NCBI GenBank assembly: GCA_016714445.1
Contig: JADJNF010000001.1
Coordinates: forward strand, 1,116,001 to 1,180,000
Reading direction: 5' to 3'
DNA: 64,000 bases
Source: Saprospiraceae bacterium
GTDB lineage: Bacteria; Bacteroidota; Bacteroidia; Chitinophagales; Saprospiraceae
The translations under genes were made by a program, and so were the position numbers. The notes below the pieces were generated by a model. That model saw only the letters and a program-made list of their open reading frames with translations. It made no database searches and was not told the origin of the DNA. Positions 33,990 to 42,226 of this stretch are shown here, piece by piece. Each line of letters opens with the position of its first letter. Positions within the stretch are counted from its first letter, which is position 1.

Positions 33990-35081
33990 TTAATGTTCAA
34001 CTTTTACAATTCTTGTTGGTTCATACAGTTGATTGCGCAATCTAAGCCGATCCACAGTACTGCGGGCTAATTTCTGAAATACTTCAGCAAGCACATGTTC
34101 TTTTTGTGCAGCGGCGGGTATGCCCTGATCGCCCGATTCACGAACACTTTGCACGATAGGAATCTGAGCCAGCAAGGATACTTCAGACATTTCTGCCAGT
34201 CTTGCTCCTCCACCCTTTCCAAAAATATAATATTTGTTTTCCGGCAATTCGGCTGGTGTGAACCAACTCATATTTTCCACAACGCCCAAAATAGGAACAT
34301 TAACATTCGGAAGCAAAAACATATTCATCGCTTTTACAGCATCAATGACAGCCACTTCCTGTGGAGTGGTCACCATAATGGCGCCGGAGACCGGTACAGT
34401 CTGTACTAATGTCAATTGGATATCACCTGTACCGGGAGGCAAATCTATAATCAGGTAATCCAGTTCAGGCCATAGACAATCCTGTATAAACTGTCTCAAC
34501 AAACCACCTAACCTAGGTCCTCTGAGTACTACAGCTTGTTCAGGTTCTACTATAAACCCAATAGAAATCACATGTACACCGTGTGCAAATAGTGGAATTA
34601 TTTTATGCTTTCCGTACAGCAACTCCACTTTTGGTCGCTGACCATTCAGCCCCATCATGGTAGGTATAGAAGGTCCATACAAATCAGCATCTATCAGTCC
34701 CACTTTATATCCCTCATTGGCCAATGCCACAGAAAGATTCACAGCTACTGTTGATTTCCCTACACCACCTTTGCCTGAAGCTACGGCAATGACATTTTTA
34801 ACCTGCGGTAAAACAGAGTCTATAGTGTTTTCTGTATCAGACTTAATTTTTACATGAATGTGGACCTGAGCTTCGGGAGAAATTTTACCTATCTCATCCA
34901 TACATGCAAAATTCAAAGCCGATTTCAGTTCAGAATCATTTGACTTAAGTATGATAGAAAAAGTTACATTATTATTATCGACCCTAAAATCTTCCACCAT
35001 TTTGGCAGTGATGATATCCACACCTGATTTTGGGTCTTTAACATTTCTTAATGCAGCTACAATGGCATTATGATCCAGCAT
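33990..35081 (-). CDS. Mrp/ApbC-type iron-sulfur cluster carrier ATPase
   Basis: 363 residues from the ATG at 35081; the frame extends ten codons to a TTG without conservation. N-terminal MIP18/DUF59 domain (about 1-85, including VKDPKSGVDIITAKMV), then the deviant Walker A AVASGKGGVGKSTVAVNLS (near 100) and the switch DADLYGPSIPTMMG. The region after VENMSWFTPAELPENKYYIFG lacks the CxxC of classical Mrp, as is usual in Bacteroidota members. It loads Fe-S clusters together with the neighbouring Nfu-type scaffold. Genes are in the same direction with a 98-base gap. Confidence 0.93.
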   Translation of the reverse strand: MLDHNAIVAALRNVKDPKSGVDIITAKMVEDFRVDNNNVTFSIILKSNDSELKSALNFACMDEIGKISPEAQVHIHVKIKSDTENTIDSVLPQVKNVIAVASGKGGVGKSTVAVNLSVALANEGYKVGLIDADLYGPSIPTMMGLNGQRPKVELLYGKHKIIPLFAHGVHVISIGFIVEPEQAVVLRGPRLGGLLRQFIQDCLWPELDYLIIDLPPGTGDIQLTLVQTVPVSGAIMVTTPQEVAVIDAVKAMNMFLLPNVNVPILGVVENMSWFTPAELPENKYYIFGKGGGARLAEMSEVSLLAQIPIVQSVRESGDQGIPAAAQKEHVLAEVFQKLARSTVDRLRLRNQLYEPTRIVKVEH

Positions 35082-35147
35082 AAGCGTTAATATTAATTTA
35101 TTATACTGCAATTAAAAGACTAAAAGTAAGTCATTTGTTCACTGTAA

Positions 35148-35178
35148 TTGAAAAATATGGCGAATCTTTATATTTTTG
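35148..35178 (+). promoter_or_regulatory. Canonical promoter of the ribF fusion gene
   Basis: TTG (35148-35150), 20 bases, TATTTTTG (35171-35178): an exact match to TTG-N20-TAnnTTTG. The predicted start near 35184 gives a leader of about 29 bases, too short to contain an FMN riboswitch; none is seen. Confidence 0.6.
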
Positions 35179-35212
35179 CAGCCGAAATAGAATATAGTGT
35201 CTATTTAACTAC

Positions 35213-37201
35213 ATGAACATATACAGAAATATCAAAGCACTCCCCGAATTTAAGAACGCTGTCATCACGATTGGTTCTTTTGACGGAGTACATTCAGGAC
35301 ATCAAAAAATTCTCAGCAGAGTTAAAAAACTGGCAGATGAAATTGACGGCGAAAGTATAGTCATCACTTTTTATCCTCACCCCAGAAACATCTTGGATTC
35401 TGCTGATCGGGAAATAAGTATACTCAATACTTTGGATGAAAAAATTAAGCACATTGAAAATATAGGAATAAAAAATATTGTAGTAGTTCCATTTTCCTTT
35501 GAATTTTCGCAACAGGCACCCAGAGAATATATAGAAAATTTTATTATAGCTTGTTTTCATCCCAAATACATTGTCATCGGATATGACCATAGATTTGGGC
35601 TAAACAGAGGCGGGGAGATCAGTTTATTTAAGGAATATGAAGAAATTAGCAAATTTAAGGTCATCGAAATACCTAAACAGGAAATAGATGACATTGCCAT
35701 CAGCAGTACTAAAATTCGAAAAGCACTTCAGGCTGGAAATATTGAAGATGCCAACTTATTTTTAAACCATCCATACATTCTCACCGGCAAAGTCGTGCAT
35801 GGGGACAAACTGGGGACAAAACTTGGCTATCCTACAGCAAATCTTCAGATCAGTGAAAAAGATAAATTAATACCTCTGGAAGGAGTGTACGCTGTAAAAA
35901 TTGATATAGATGAGCATTTTTTTGAAGGCATGATGTATATAGGAAAAAGACCTACTGTCACGAATCAGCCGGATATCAATATTGAAATTAATATTTTTGA
36001 TTTCAACCAGAACATTTACGATAAATTTATTACTATACAGATTTTAAAGTTTTTACGACAGGATATTAAATTTAAAAATCTGGAAGAACTGAAGGAACAA
36101 TTAAAAGTAGATGAAAAAAATGCCATTCTGGCTTTGGATGAAATTAACCAGTTTACCAAAAAAGTAGCAAAAATTACAATAGCTGTACTAAATTATAATG
36201 GCGTAGAACTTCTGGAATCATATTTGCCTATGATGGAATATTCTTCATCAAAATATGAATTTGACATACTTGTGATTGATAATCATTCAGATGATTTGTC
36301 CGTTGATTTTGTAAAAGAATGGTATCCTGAGATTAAGATGGCAGAATTATCAAAAAATTATGGCTATGCCAAAGGGTACAATAAGGGACTTAGAGATGTT
36401 CAAACTGAATATGTTGTAATTATTAATTCGGATGTACTGGTTACAGAAAACTGGCTTGACCCAATCATTGATGAATTTGAAAAAGACAAATATCTGGGAT
36501 GTGCTCAACCGTTGATTTTGTCATTGGAAAGCAGATCAAAATTTGAATATGCAGGAGCAGCAGGTGGTTTTCTGGATAACCTTGGCTATCCTTTCTGCAG
36601 AGGTAGAATTTTTGATAACGTCGAAAACAATGAAAACCAGTACAATACAAATACAGAGATATTTTGGGCAAGTGGAGCTGCCATGGTTTGCAAAACAAAA
36701 TTGTTTAAAGATTTAGGAGGATTTGATGAGGGATTTTTTGCTCATCAGGAAGAAATAGACTTATGCTGGCGGATGAAACAAGCAGGATATCGAATAGAAT
36801 GTATTGCAACCAGCAAAGTATATCATTTGGGTGGAGGTACTTTGGACTATCAAAATCCTAAAAAAGATTTTCTCAATTTCAGAAACAACTTGTATCTTCT
36901 TACTAAAAATGAAAATCTCAGTAAACTTATCTGGCTTATTCCAGCCAAATTACTTCTGGATGGCATAGCAGGTCTTAAATTTTTAGCAGAGGGCAAACCT
37001 AAATCTACTTTGGCTGTAATTAGAGCGCATATGTCTTTCTATATTCATTTGCCATTGGTTTTTGAAAGAAAAAACAAAGAACACATCTGGATCCAAAGAA
37101 ATAAGGTCAATCCTGCCAATAATAAAGCAAGGTACAGTGGATCAATAGTTTGGAAATATTTTGTAGAAAGGAAGAAAAAATTCTCTGACATCAAATTCTA
37201 A
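35213..37201 (+). CDS. ribF: Bifunctional riboflavin kinase/FAD synthetase fused to a family 2 glycosyltransferase
   Basis: 662 residues in one frame. Residues 1-313 are a complete RibF: FAD-synthetase motifs GSFDGVHSGHQKI (21-33) and ISSTKIRKAL (163-172), then the riboflavin-kinase motif GTKLGYPTAN (201-210). Residues 316-660 are a complete GT-A glycosyltransferase: KKVAKITIAVLNYNG (316-330), IDNHSDD, the NSD acceptor-metal motif (405-407), GGFDEGFFAHQEEIDLCWR near 517-535 and a C-terminal helix pair. The junction (about 36150-36160) has no stop and no Met, so a two-step enzyme pair is fused, or two genes joined by loss of a stop. The glycosyltransferase resembles rhamnosyl-type enzymes. An in-frame TTG at 36134 could allow internal initiation. 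The RluA gene follows five bases downstream. Confidence 0.93.
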   Translation: MNIYRNIKALPEFKNAVITIGSFDGVHSGHQKILSRVKKLADEIDGESIVITFYPHPRNILDSADREISILNTLDEKIKHIENIGIKNIVVVPFSFEFSQQAPREYIENFIIACFHPKYIVIGYDHRFGLNRGGEISLFKEYEEISKFKVIEIPKQEIDDIAISSTKIRKALQAGNIEDANLFLNHPYILTGKVVHGDKLGTKLGYPTANLQISEKDKLIPLEGVYAVKIDIDEHFFEGMMYIGKRPTVTNQPDINIEINIFDFNQNIYDKFITIQILKFLRQDIKFKNLEELKEQLKVDEKNAILALDEINQFTKKVAKITIAVLNYNGVELLESYLPMMEYSSSKYEFDILVIDNHSDDLSVDFVKEWYPEIKMAELSKNYGYAKGYNKGLRDVQTEYVVIINSDVLVTENWLDPIIDEFEKDKYLGCAQPLILSLESRSKFEYAGAAGGFLDNLGYPFCRGRIFDNVENNENQYNTNTEIFWASGAAMVCKTKLFKDLGGFDEGFFAHQEEIDLCWRMKQAGYRIECIATSKVYHLGGGTLDYQNPKKDFLNFRNNLYLLTKNENLSKLIWLIPAKLLLDGIAGLKFLAEGKPKSTLAVIRAHMSFYIHLPLVFERKNKEHIWIQRNKVNPANNKARYSGSIVWKYFVERKKKFSDIKF

Positions 37202-37206
37202 ATAAA

Positions 37207-37935
37207 ATGAAATTTAAAAGTCCGGAGATCCTTTTTGAAGACGAGTACATGATAGCCGTAAATAAGCCGGCAGGGATCCTCACCATTCCTGATAGATTTA
37301 ATGCAGACATACCCAATCTGGTCAAAGGATTGAAACAAAAATATCCTGATTTGATCCCAGTACACAGGTTGGATAAGTTTACAAGTGGTGTTATACTTTT
37401 TGCAAAAGATGCAGAAACACACAAACTCCTGTCCGCCAGCTTTGAATCCCGGGAGATAGAAAAATATTATATTGCGATCGTAGATGGGGTGCCTTCCCCT
37501 GAAAGCGGTCGGATAGAAGTACCACTTTCTGAATCCACTGTGACAAGAGGCAAGATGCTGGTGCATAAAAGAGGCAAAGCTTCTCTGACTGATTATAAGA
37601 TCCTGAAAAGTTTCAAAATTTTTTCACTTTTATATATTCGTATTCATACAGGAAGAATGCATCAGATACGGGTTCATATGCAGTATCTTGGCAACCCACT
37701 GATTGTTGATCCTCTTTACGGCAATAGAGAAGCATTCTTTTTATCCGAAATCAAACATAAAAAATTCAATATCGGAAAATCAGATGAAGAACGACCACTT
37801 CTTTCAAGACAACCATTGCATGCCGAAAAACTGGTCATACATCATCCTTATACATCCGAGAAAATAGAGATTACAGCCGAAATACCTAAAGACATGGAAG
37901 CCACCATCCATCAGATGGAAAAATGGATAAAGTAA
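37207..37935 (+). CDS. RluA-family pseudouridine synthase
   Basis: 242 residues. Catalytic motif HRLDKFTSG (53-61) with Asp56, and the RHTGRMHQIRVHMQYLG-type RNA-binding signature near residues 146-162. It isomerises specific uridines in rRNA or tRNA. No S4 domain is present, so it is one of the short RluA-type enzymes (RluA/TruC-like). It begins five bases after the RibF-GT fusion and is probably cotranscribed. Confidence 0.93.
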   Translation: MKFKSPEILFEDEYMIAVNKPAGILTIPDRFNADIPNLVKGLKQKYPDLIPVHRLDKFTSGVILFAKDAETHKLLSASFESREIEKYYIAIVDGVPSPESGRIEVPLSESTVTRGKMLVHKRGKASLTDYKILKSFKIFSLLYIRIHTGRMHQIRVHMQYLGNPLIVDPLYGNREAFFLSEIKHKKFNIGKSDEERPLLSRQPLHAEKLVIHHPYTSEKIEITAEIPKDMEATIHQMEKWIK

Positions 37936-38240
37936 AAAATTCTTTCCCCACTGATTTTTATCCAAATACAAATTGAATCAATACTGAAAGTAAACCTATG
38001 ATGATAGCAAAAGTATACTTTTACACAAAATTTTATCAATAATCAGCTACAACATTTAAAAATACCAGCCCAGTACCTTTGATATGATATATTTTTATAC
38101 TTTTGAATGCAAAATTTAGGTATGTGTTATTTATGGATGAAAATCTGACAGCCATCTGTATTTATTTTGATGTTCTTAATAAAAAAATACGGTGGTATAA
38201 TCTATTTGTGAAATTTGCGCTCAACATTTAAAAACAAAGT
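37936..38240. other. Intergenic region before the APC permease
   Basis: 305 AT-rich bases without gene, tRNA or strong hairpin. ATCTATTTG at 38204-38212 resembles but does not match TAnnTTTG. TTGATGTTCTTAA near 38168 is only half of an FNR-type site. Confidence 0.3.
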
Positions 38241-39581
38241 ATGACAAATCAAAACAATCAGCTTTTAAAGTTACTAGGTGTCGGATTTGGTATTGCAGTT
38301 ACCGTTGGAGGGACTATTGGGACAGGAATATTAAGAAAACCGGGACCGATTGCAGCGCAAATTGGTGAGCCATGGATCATTTTACTACTTTGGCTAGCAG
38401 TGGGTATCTATGCTTTGCTTGGGGTACTTTGTGCCATTGAGTTGGCCATTTCCATGCCACAGGCTGGCGCATGGTATGTATACGCACGCAGAGCCTTTGG
38501 TAACTATTTTGGCTTTGTCACCGGGATCACCAGTTGGCTGGGAACTGTATCGGCTTTGGGTTTTGGTGCTTACACCATGAGCGAATATATAGCACTATTA
38601 ATTCCTGATGCCGATGGGTATATACAATTGATGTCAATTTTTCTGCTGGCATTGCTTACGGGATTCCATTGGCTTGGAACAAAATCTGCAGGCAGATCAC
38701 AAGAAGTACTGGCTGTAATTAAAGCCGTGGGGTTGCTTTTATTTGTATTGGTTTGTTTTACTTACGGAAGTACTCCTACCGGAGAAATTGTAGCTAATAC
38801 AGTTTCAGCTACTGCAATTCCTCTTACATTTATCGGCATAATAGGTGCGTTACAAGCAATATTTTATACTTATGATGGGTGGCATACTGCAGCATATTTT
38901 ACAGAAGAAAATACGGATCCGGCCAAAACATTACCAAAGTCAATGATCACAGGCGTGATTTTAATTATTGCAATATATATGCTGGTAAATGGTGCCATAC
39001 TTTATGCATTGCCTTCCCATATGCTTTTGAATTCCAAATTAGCTGCCGCAGACACTATAAGCTATATATTTGGCGATGGATATTCTAAGATTATCACTTT
39101 GTTTCTTATGATCTCTATACTGGGAATCGTCAACGCCCAGATAATGTTTGCTCCGCGTGTAATTTTCTCCATGAGCAGAGATGGTTTATTTTTTAATGGC
39201 GCTACAAAGGTGAATAATGCCGGCACCCCATCAGTTGCGATGCCTCTTACTGCATTTTTATCTATTCTTTTGATATTGAGTGGTAAAGAGACTTGTGGCA
39301 AACTATCTGACATTGCCACTTTCTTTTTTGTTCTTAGCTACGCTTCCGGATTTGCAGCATTAATCAGATTAAGACAAACAGAACCTGATTTATCAAGGCC
39401 TTTTAAAGCACCTTGGTTTCCATATTTACCCTACCTTTTATTGATTTTGTCAATACTGTTTTTAGCAGGTGCGGTATACAGTGATATACATAGCAGTAAA
39501 TTTGCGTTGATATTTTTGTTCATTAGTTACCCATTATTTATGATCATCAACAGGCTAAACAAAAGTAGGTCAAGCAATTAA
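38241..39581 (+). CDS. APC-family amino acid permease
   Basis: 446 residues, twelve helices. Helix 1 carries GGTIGTGILRKPGPIA, the glycine-rich unwound segment that binds the amino-acid backbone. Helix 6 region IFYTYDGWHTAAYFTEENTDP is typical of the amino acid/polyamine (APA) group. It probably exchanges or imports an amino acid. Only ten bases separate it from the convergent LOG-family gene, and no operon partner is present. Confidence 0.92.
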   Translation: MTNQNNQLLKLLGVGFGIAVTVGGTIGTGILRKPGPIAAQIGEPWIILLLWLAVGIYALLGVLCAIELAISMPQAGAWYVYARRAFGNYFGFVTGITSWLGTVSALGFGAYTMSEYIALLIPDADGYIQLMSIFLLALLTGFHWLGTKSAGRSQEVLAVIKAVGLLLFVLVCFTYGSTPTGEIVANTVSATAIPLTFIGIIGALQAIFYTYDGWHTAAYFTEENTDPAKTLPKSMITGVILIIAIYMLVNGAILYALPSHMLLNSKLAAADTISYIFGDGYSKIITLFLMISILGIVNAQIMFAPRVIFSMSRDGLFFNGATKVNNAGTPSVAMPLTAFLSILLILSGKETCGKLSDIATFFFVLSYASGFAALIRLRQTEPDLSRPFKAPWFPYLPYLLLILSILFLAGAVYSDIHSSKFALIFLFISYPLFMIINRLNKSRSSN

Positions 39582-39591
39582 GTCAATATAT

Positions 39592-40311
39592 TTATTCCTC
39601 ACCGAGTATCCAGGAAGCTTTATATTTAACCTTGTAATTTTTATCAATAAAATTGCGTATATGTTGTATTGCTTCATCAATATCATCCGTAATTTTTAAC
39701 AGATGCTGGTCATCAACCGATATAGTCTCTTCATTGATCATCTTTTGTATCATTTCTAAGATGTCTTTAAAATATTCCTTACCCATGATGACTACCGGAA
39801 AATTATGCAGTATCCCCGTTTGAATCAATGTAAGCGTCTCAAATAATTCATCCAGTGTACCATATCCACCAGGCATGACTACAAAAGCATACGAATATTT
39901 GGTAAGCAGAACTTTTCTGACAAAAAAGTAGTCAAAATTTACGATTCTCGTCATATATGGGTTTGAAGATTGCTCCTTAGGAAGTTTTATAGTACATCCT
40001 ATGGATTGTCCACCGACGTCATGTGCACCCCTATTGGCAGCTTCCATGATGCCTGGTCCTCCTCCTGTCATGACGGCAAAACCTAGTTCCGCAAGTTCTT
40101 TACCGATTTGTCTGGCTTTTATATAATGAGGATTTTCTTCTTTAAATCTTGCTGAGCCAAAAACGGTCACGCAAGGACCAACAAAGTGAAGTTTTCTAAA
40201 CCCTTTAATAAATTGCATAAATGCTTTGAAGACAAATAAAAATTCCTTTCCTCGACTATTGGGGCCGGAAAGGAATTGTGAATCTGCATCCAGAATTCGT
40301 TTGTTACCCAT
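39592..40311 (-). CDS. LOG-family protein (TIGR00730 Rossmann fold)
   Basis: 239 residues. The LOG signature PGGYGTLDELFETLTLIQTG (near 147-166) and GGGPGIMEAANRGAHDVGG (near 82-100) are complete. LOG proteins cleave nucleoside 5'-monophosphates, releasing the base (cytokinin activation in plants, nucleotide salvage in bacteria; PpnN-like). The gene is in line with, but separated by 146 bases from, the universal stress gene. A 21-base palindrome lies 18 bases before its start. Confidence 0.92.
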   Translation of the reverse strand: MGNKRILDADSQFLSGPNSRGKEFLFVFKAFMQFIKGFRKLHFVGPCVTVFGSARFKEENPHYIKARQIGKELAELGFAVMTGGGPGIMEAANRGAHDVGGQSIGCTIKLPKEQSSNPYMTRIVNFDYFFVRKVLLTKYSYAFVVMPGGYGTLDELFETLTLIQTGILHNFPVVIMGKEYFKDILEMIQKMINEETISVDDQHLLKITDDIDEAIQHIRNFIDKNYKVKYKASWILGEE

Positions 40312-40328
40312 ATTATTTTACTTTACAC

Positions 40329-40349
40329 TATTGTTAAACTTTAACAATA
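40329..40349. promoter_or_regulatory. 21-base perfect palindrome before the LOG gene
   Basis: TATTGTTAAA-C-TTTAACAATA, 10-base perfect arms around one base. It lies 18 bases upstream of the LOG ATG (minus strand). Its size and AT content suggest an operator; as RNA it could form an 8-bp hairpin in the leader. It is not an FNR-type site (no TGAT/ATCA). Confidence 0.5.
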
Positions 40350-40456
40350 AAAGATTATTAAAGTTATATTCAAAATAAAATGGTTTAACCAATATGCTGA
40401 TTTTGAGTAAAATGATGACATAATTTTTCTTAGAGAAAATTATCGTCGGTTTAATG

Positions 40457-41560
40457 TCATATTTCTACTGTTTTATCAGATAAAATAAGCAAAGGTGATG
40501 TAGCATGTAAGGCAGCAAACTCTGTCACACTTTTGTGGAAAAGATTTTTAAAAATATTCCTGTGTTTTGTTGAAAGTACCACAAGGTTGTTATTATTTTC
40601 TTTGACCAGATTTTCTATGCCTGAAAATAAGTCTTGAGTATCGATAATCTCTATATGGTATTTTACTTCAGGAAAATAACTTTCCATGATCTTAATGGTA
40701 TCAGCCACATCAAAATCGTCATTGGCTTTATTTCTGAAATGTACCAACCTGAAATCAGACCCCGTCTTTACACACAATCTTCCCGCATACAACAAGTGAA
40801 GAGAGTCATTTTTTAAATCTTCTGAAAGATATACAATTTCTTCGATTTTTGAATATGCAGCTCCAGGCGGTACTAAAAAAAGCGGGCAATAGCTATTATC
40901 AATCATATCCATTGATAAAGATCCAAATACCTTTTTGAAGGTATCTCCGCTACCTGTTGTCCCCATGACCATGATTGTATTTGGCTCTTTTGACATCTCT
41001 GTCAGTTCCATCCGAGGAAAACCAACTTTGAAAACCCCTTCAATAAGTGGTTCGGTGACAAAATTGCCTATCCAATCCTGATTCACAGATTGAACAAATT
41101 TTTCTAATTTTTCACGATGAATTTTTTCTGCTTCTTCATTGATTACCACAAACTGGTTGACATCTGTCGATGTAGGATAGTAAATATGAGTAAGCAATAA
41201 AACCCCTTCAATATCCTTAGCTAGATGGTTGGCAAAGTTATAAGCATTATATGATGCTTCCGAAAAATCTGTTGGAACAAGTATCTTTGTCATTTTGCCG
41301 TAATTATCAATTTTTAAAATATTTTGTATCGCTTCTCTTAAAGATTTATTATAACTTCCATTTGGTTTTATTTCAAATAAAAGTTTGTCATTCACCTTCA
41401 AAGCAGGTACAGACTCAATGTTATCGTGCATTATATCTGTAATCTTCGTTATTTCTTCCAAATGGTATTCAAGGCCTGCACCGGACAAACGCTCCAATAC
41501 TTTGGTTTTAGCCAACTGGTAACTGGGTGTACCTGTACCGTAAATTTTTATATCTATCAT
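40457..41560 (-). CDS. Tandem universal stress protein with N-terminal cysteine-less thioredoxin fold
   Basis: 367 residues. Residues 1-85 have the shape of a thioredoxin_3/glutaredoxin-like domain, with the cis-Pro motif SVPAL, but the GTGCPKC active-site position reads GTGTPSY, so both redox cysteines are lost. Residues 90-230 are a USP domain with the ATP-binding motif intact (GTTG, nine residues, GS, near 195-212). Residues 235-367 are a second USP domain without that motif. USPs bind ATP and confer survival under starvation or hypoxia. The gene follows the CBS gene at 42068 in the same direction with a 67-base gap, so it should be governed by the FNR-like promoter at 42092-42137. Confidence 0.88.
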   Translation of the reverse strand: MIDIKIYGTGTPSYQLAKTKVLERLSGAGLEYHLEEITKITDIMHDNIESVPALKVNDKLLFEIKPNGSYNKSLREAIQNILKIDNYGKMTKILVPTDFSEASYNAYNFANHLAKDIEGVLLLTHIYYPTSTDVNQFVVINEEAEKIHREKLEKFVQSVNQDWIGNFVTEPLIEGVFKVGFPRMELTEMSKEPNTIMVMGTTGSGDTFKKVFGSLSMDMIDNSYCPLFLVPPGAAYSKIEEIVYLSEDLKNDSLHLLYAGRLCVKTGSDFRLVHFRNKANDDFDVADTIKIMESYFPEVKYHIEIIDTQDLFSGIENLVKENNNNLVVLSTKHRNIFKNLFHKSVTEFAALHATSPLLILSDKTVEI

Positions 41561-41627
41561 TTTTTCAAACCCTTTTAATACCCAATAATTAATACCTACA
41601 ATTAAAATTATATTTTACTACAATATG

Positions 41628-42068
41628 TTACTCTTCATATGTTGCAGTGGCCCCTTCATCAATGGCAAGTCTTTTGATAATATCAAAAGTCGTCACGATT
41701 CCCACGATTTTTTCATTATCAACAACAGGAATAGCATGAAACAAATTCTCTTTGAAGACTTCAAGTGCAATGATTATCTTATCATCGGGATCAAGTTTTG
41801 CTAATTTTTTTGTCATGATGTCTTTTGCAGAGTAATTATTTAATCGCACTTCATCTTCCAATTTTTCATTATCAGTGGAAAAACCTCTTCTGAAAAACAA
41901 AAAGTCGGATTTACTGACCATACCAACTAATTTCCCTTCAGCTAAAACAGGCAAATGATGGATTTTATTTTCCTTAAAAAGCCTGTCTGCAACTGCAAGC
42001 GTTTCGTTAATACCTATACAAATAGGATTTTTAGTCATTATACTGGAAATTGAGTTACGAAGATTCAT
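41628..42068 (-). CDS. CBS-pair domain protein
   Basis: 146 residues from the ATG at 42068; the frame extends to 42101 but that leader overlaps the promoter. Two CBS domains: SIMTKNPICIGINETLAVAD (near 8-27), followed by IHHLPVLAEGKLVGMVSKSD, and DIMTKKLAKLDPDDKIIIAL with FHAIPVVDNEKIVGIVTT. Stand-alone CBS pairs bind adenine nucleotides and act as energy sensors. It is the first gene of a likely CBS-USP operon. An FNR/FixK-like palindrome stands at the class II position of its promoter. Confidence 0.9.
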   Translation of the reverse strand: MNLRNSISSIMTKNPICIGINETLAVADRLFKENKIHHLPVLAEGKLVGMVSKSDFLFFRRGFSTDNEKLEDEVRLNNYSAKDIMTKKLAKLDPDDKIIIALEVFKENLFHAIPVVDNEKIVGIVTTFDIIKRLAIDEGATATYEE

Positions 42069-42091
42069 ATAAATTTTGTTTAAATTTGTGC

Positions 42092-42099
42092 CAAAGATC
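42092..42099 (-). promoter_or_regulatory. -7-like box GATCTTTG of the CBS-USP operon
   Basis: The minus strand reads GATCTTTG (42099-42092), TAnnTTTG with only the first base changed. The end of the box is 36.5 bases from the centre of the FNR-like palindrome at 42120-42137, equal to the spacing seen at 44593-44636. A weak box plus an activator site is what is expected of an activated promoter. Confidence 0.45.
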
Positions 42100-42119
42100 A
42101 AAATGATTTAATTTTAATA

Positions 42120-42137
42120 AGATGATTTAAATCATCT
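42120..42137. promoter_or_regulatory. FNR/FixK-like operator
   Basis: AGATGATTTAAATCATCT is a perfect 18-base palindrome with the core TGAT-TTAA-ATCA, the FNR/FixK consensus TTGAT-N4-ATCAA missing only the outermost bases. It lies between the divergent CBS (start 42068) and kinase (start 42227) genes, at -41.5 from the predicted CBS start point. It may also act on the kinase operon. The protein that binds it is probably the REC-CRP regulator at 43525. Confidence 0.65.
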
Positions 42138-42226
42138 GTTTGAATGATATTTATTGTGATGTGATATAACCTTTAATTCGGACTTTTGATGTACAGAAAT
42201 AATAATGATAATAATTATAGCCATTA

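Noticed and set aside
35082..35212. FMN riboswitch before ribF
   Set aside because: The predicted leader is about 30 bases, and the conserved RFN pairing pattern is missing.
42138..42226. FNR-like class II promoter for the kinase gene itself
   Set aside because: The nearest -7-like box GACTTTTG (42181-42188) is 59.5 bases from the palindrome centre, which fits neither class II nor exactly class I spacing, so autoregulation is left open.
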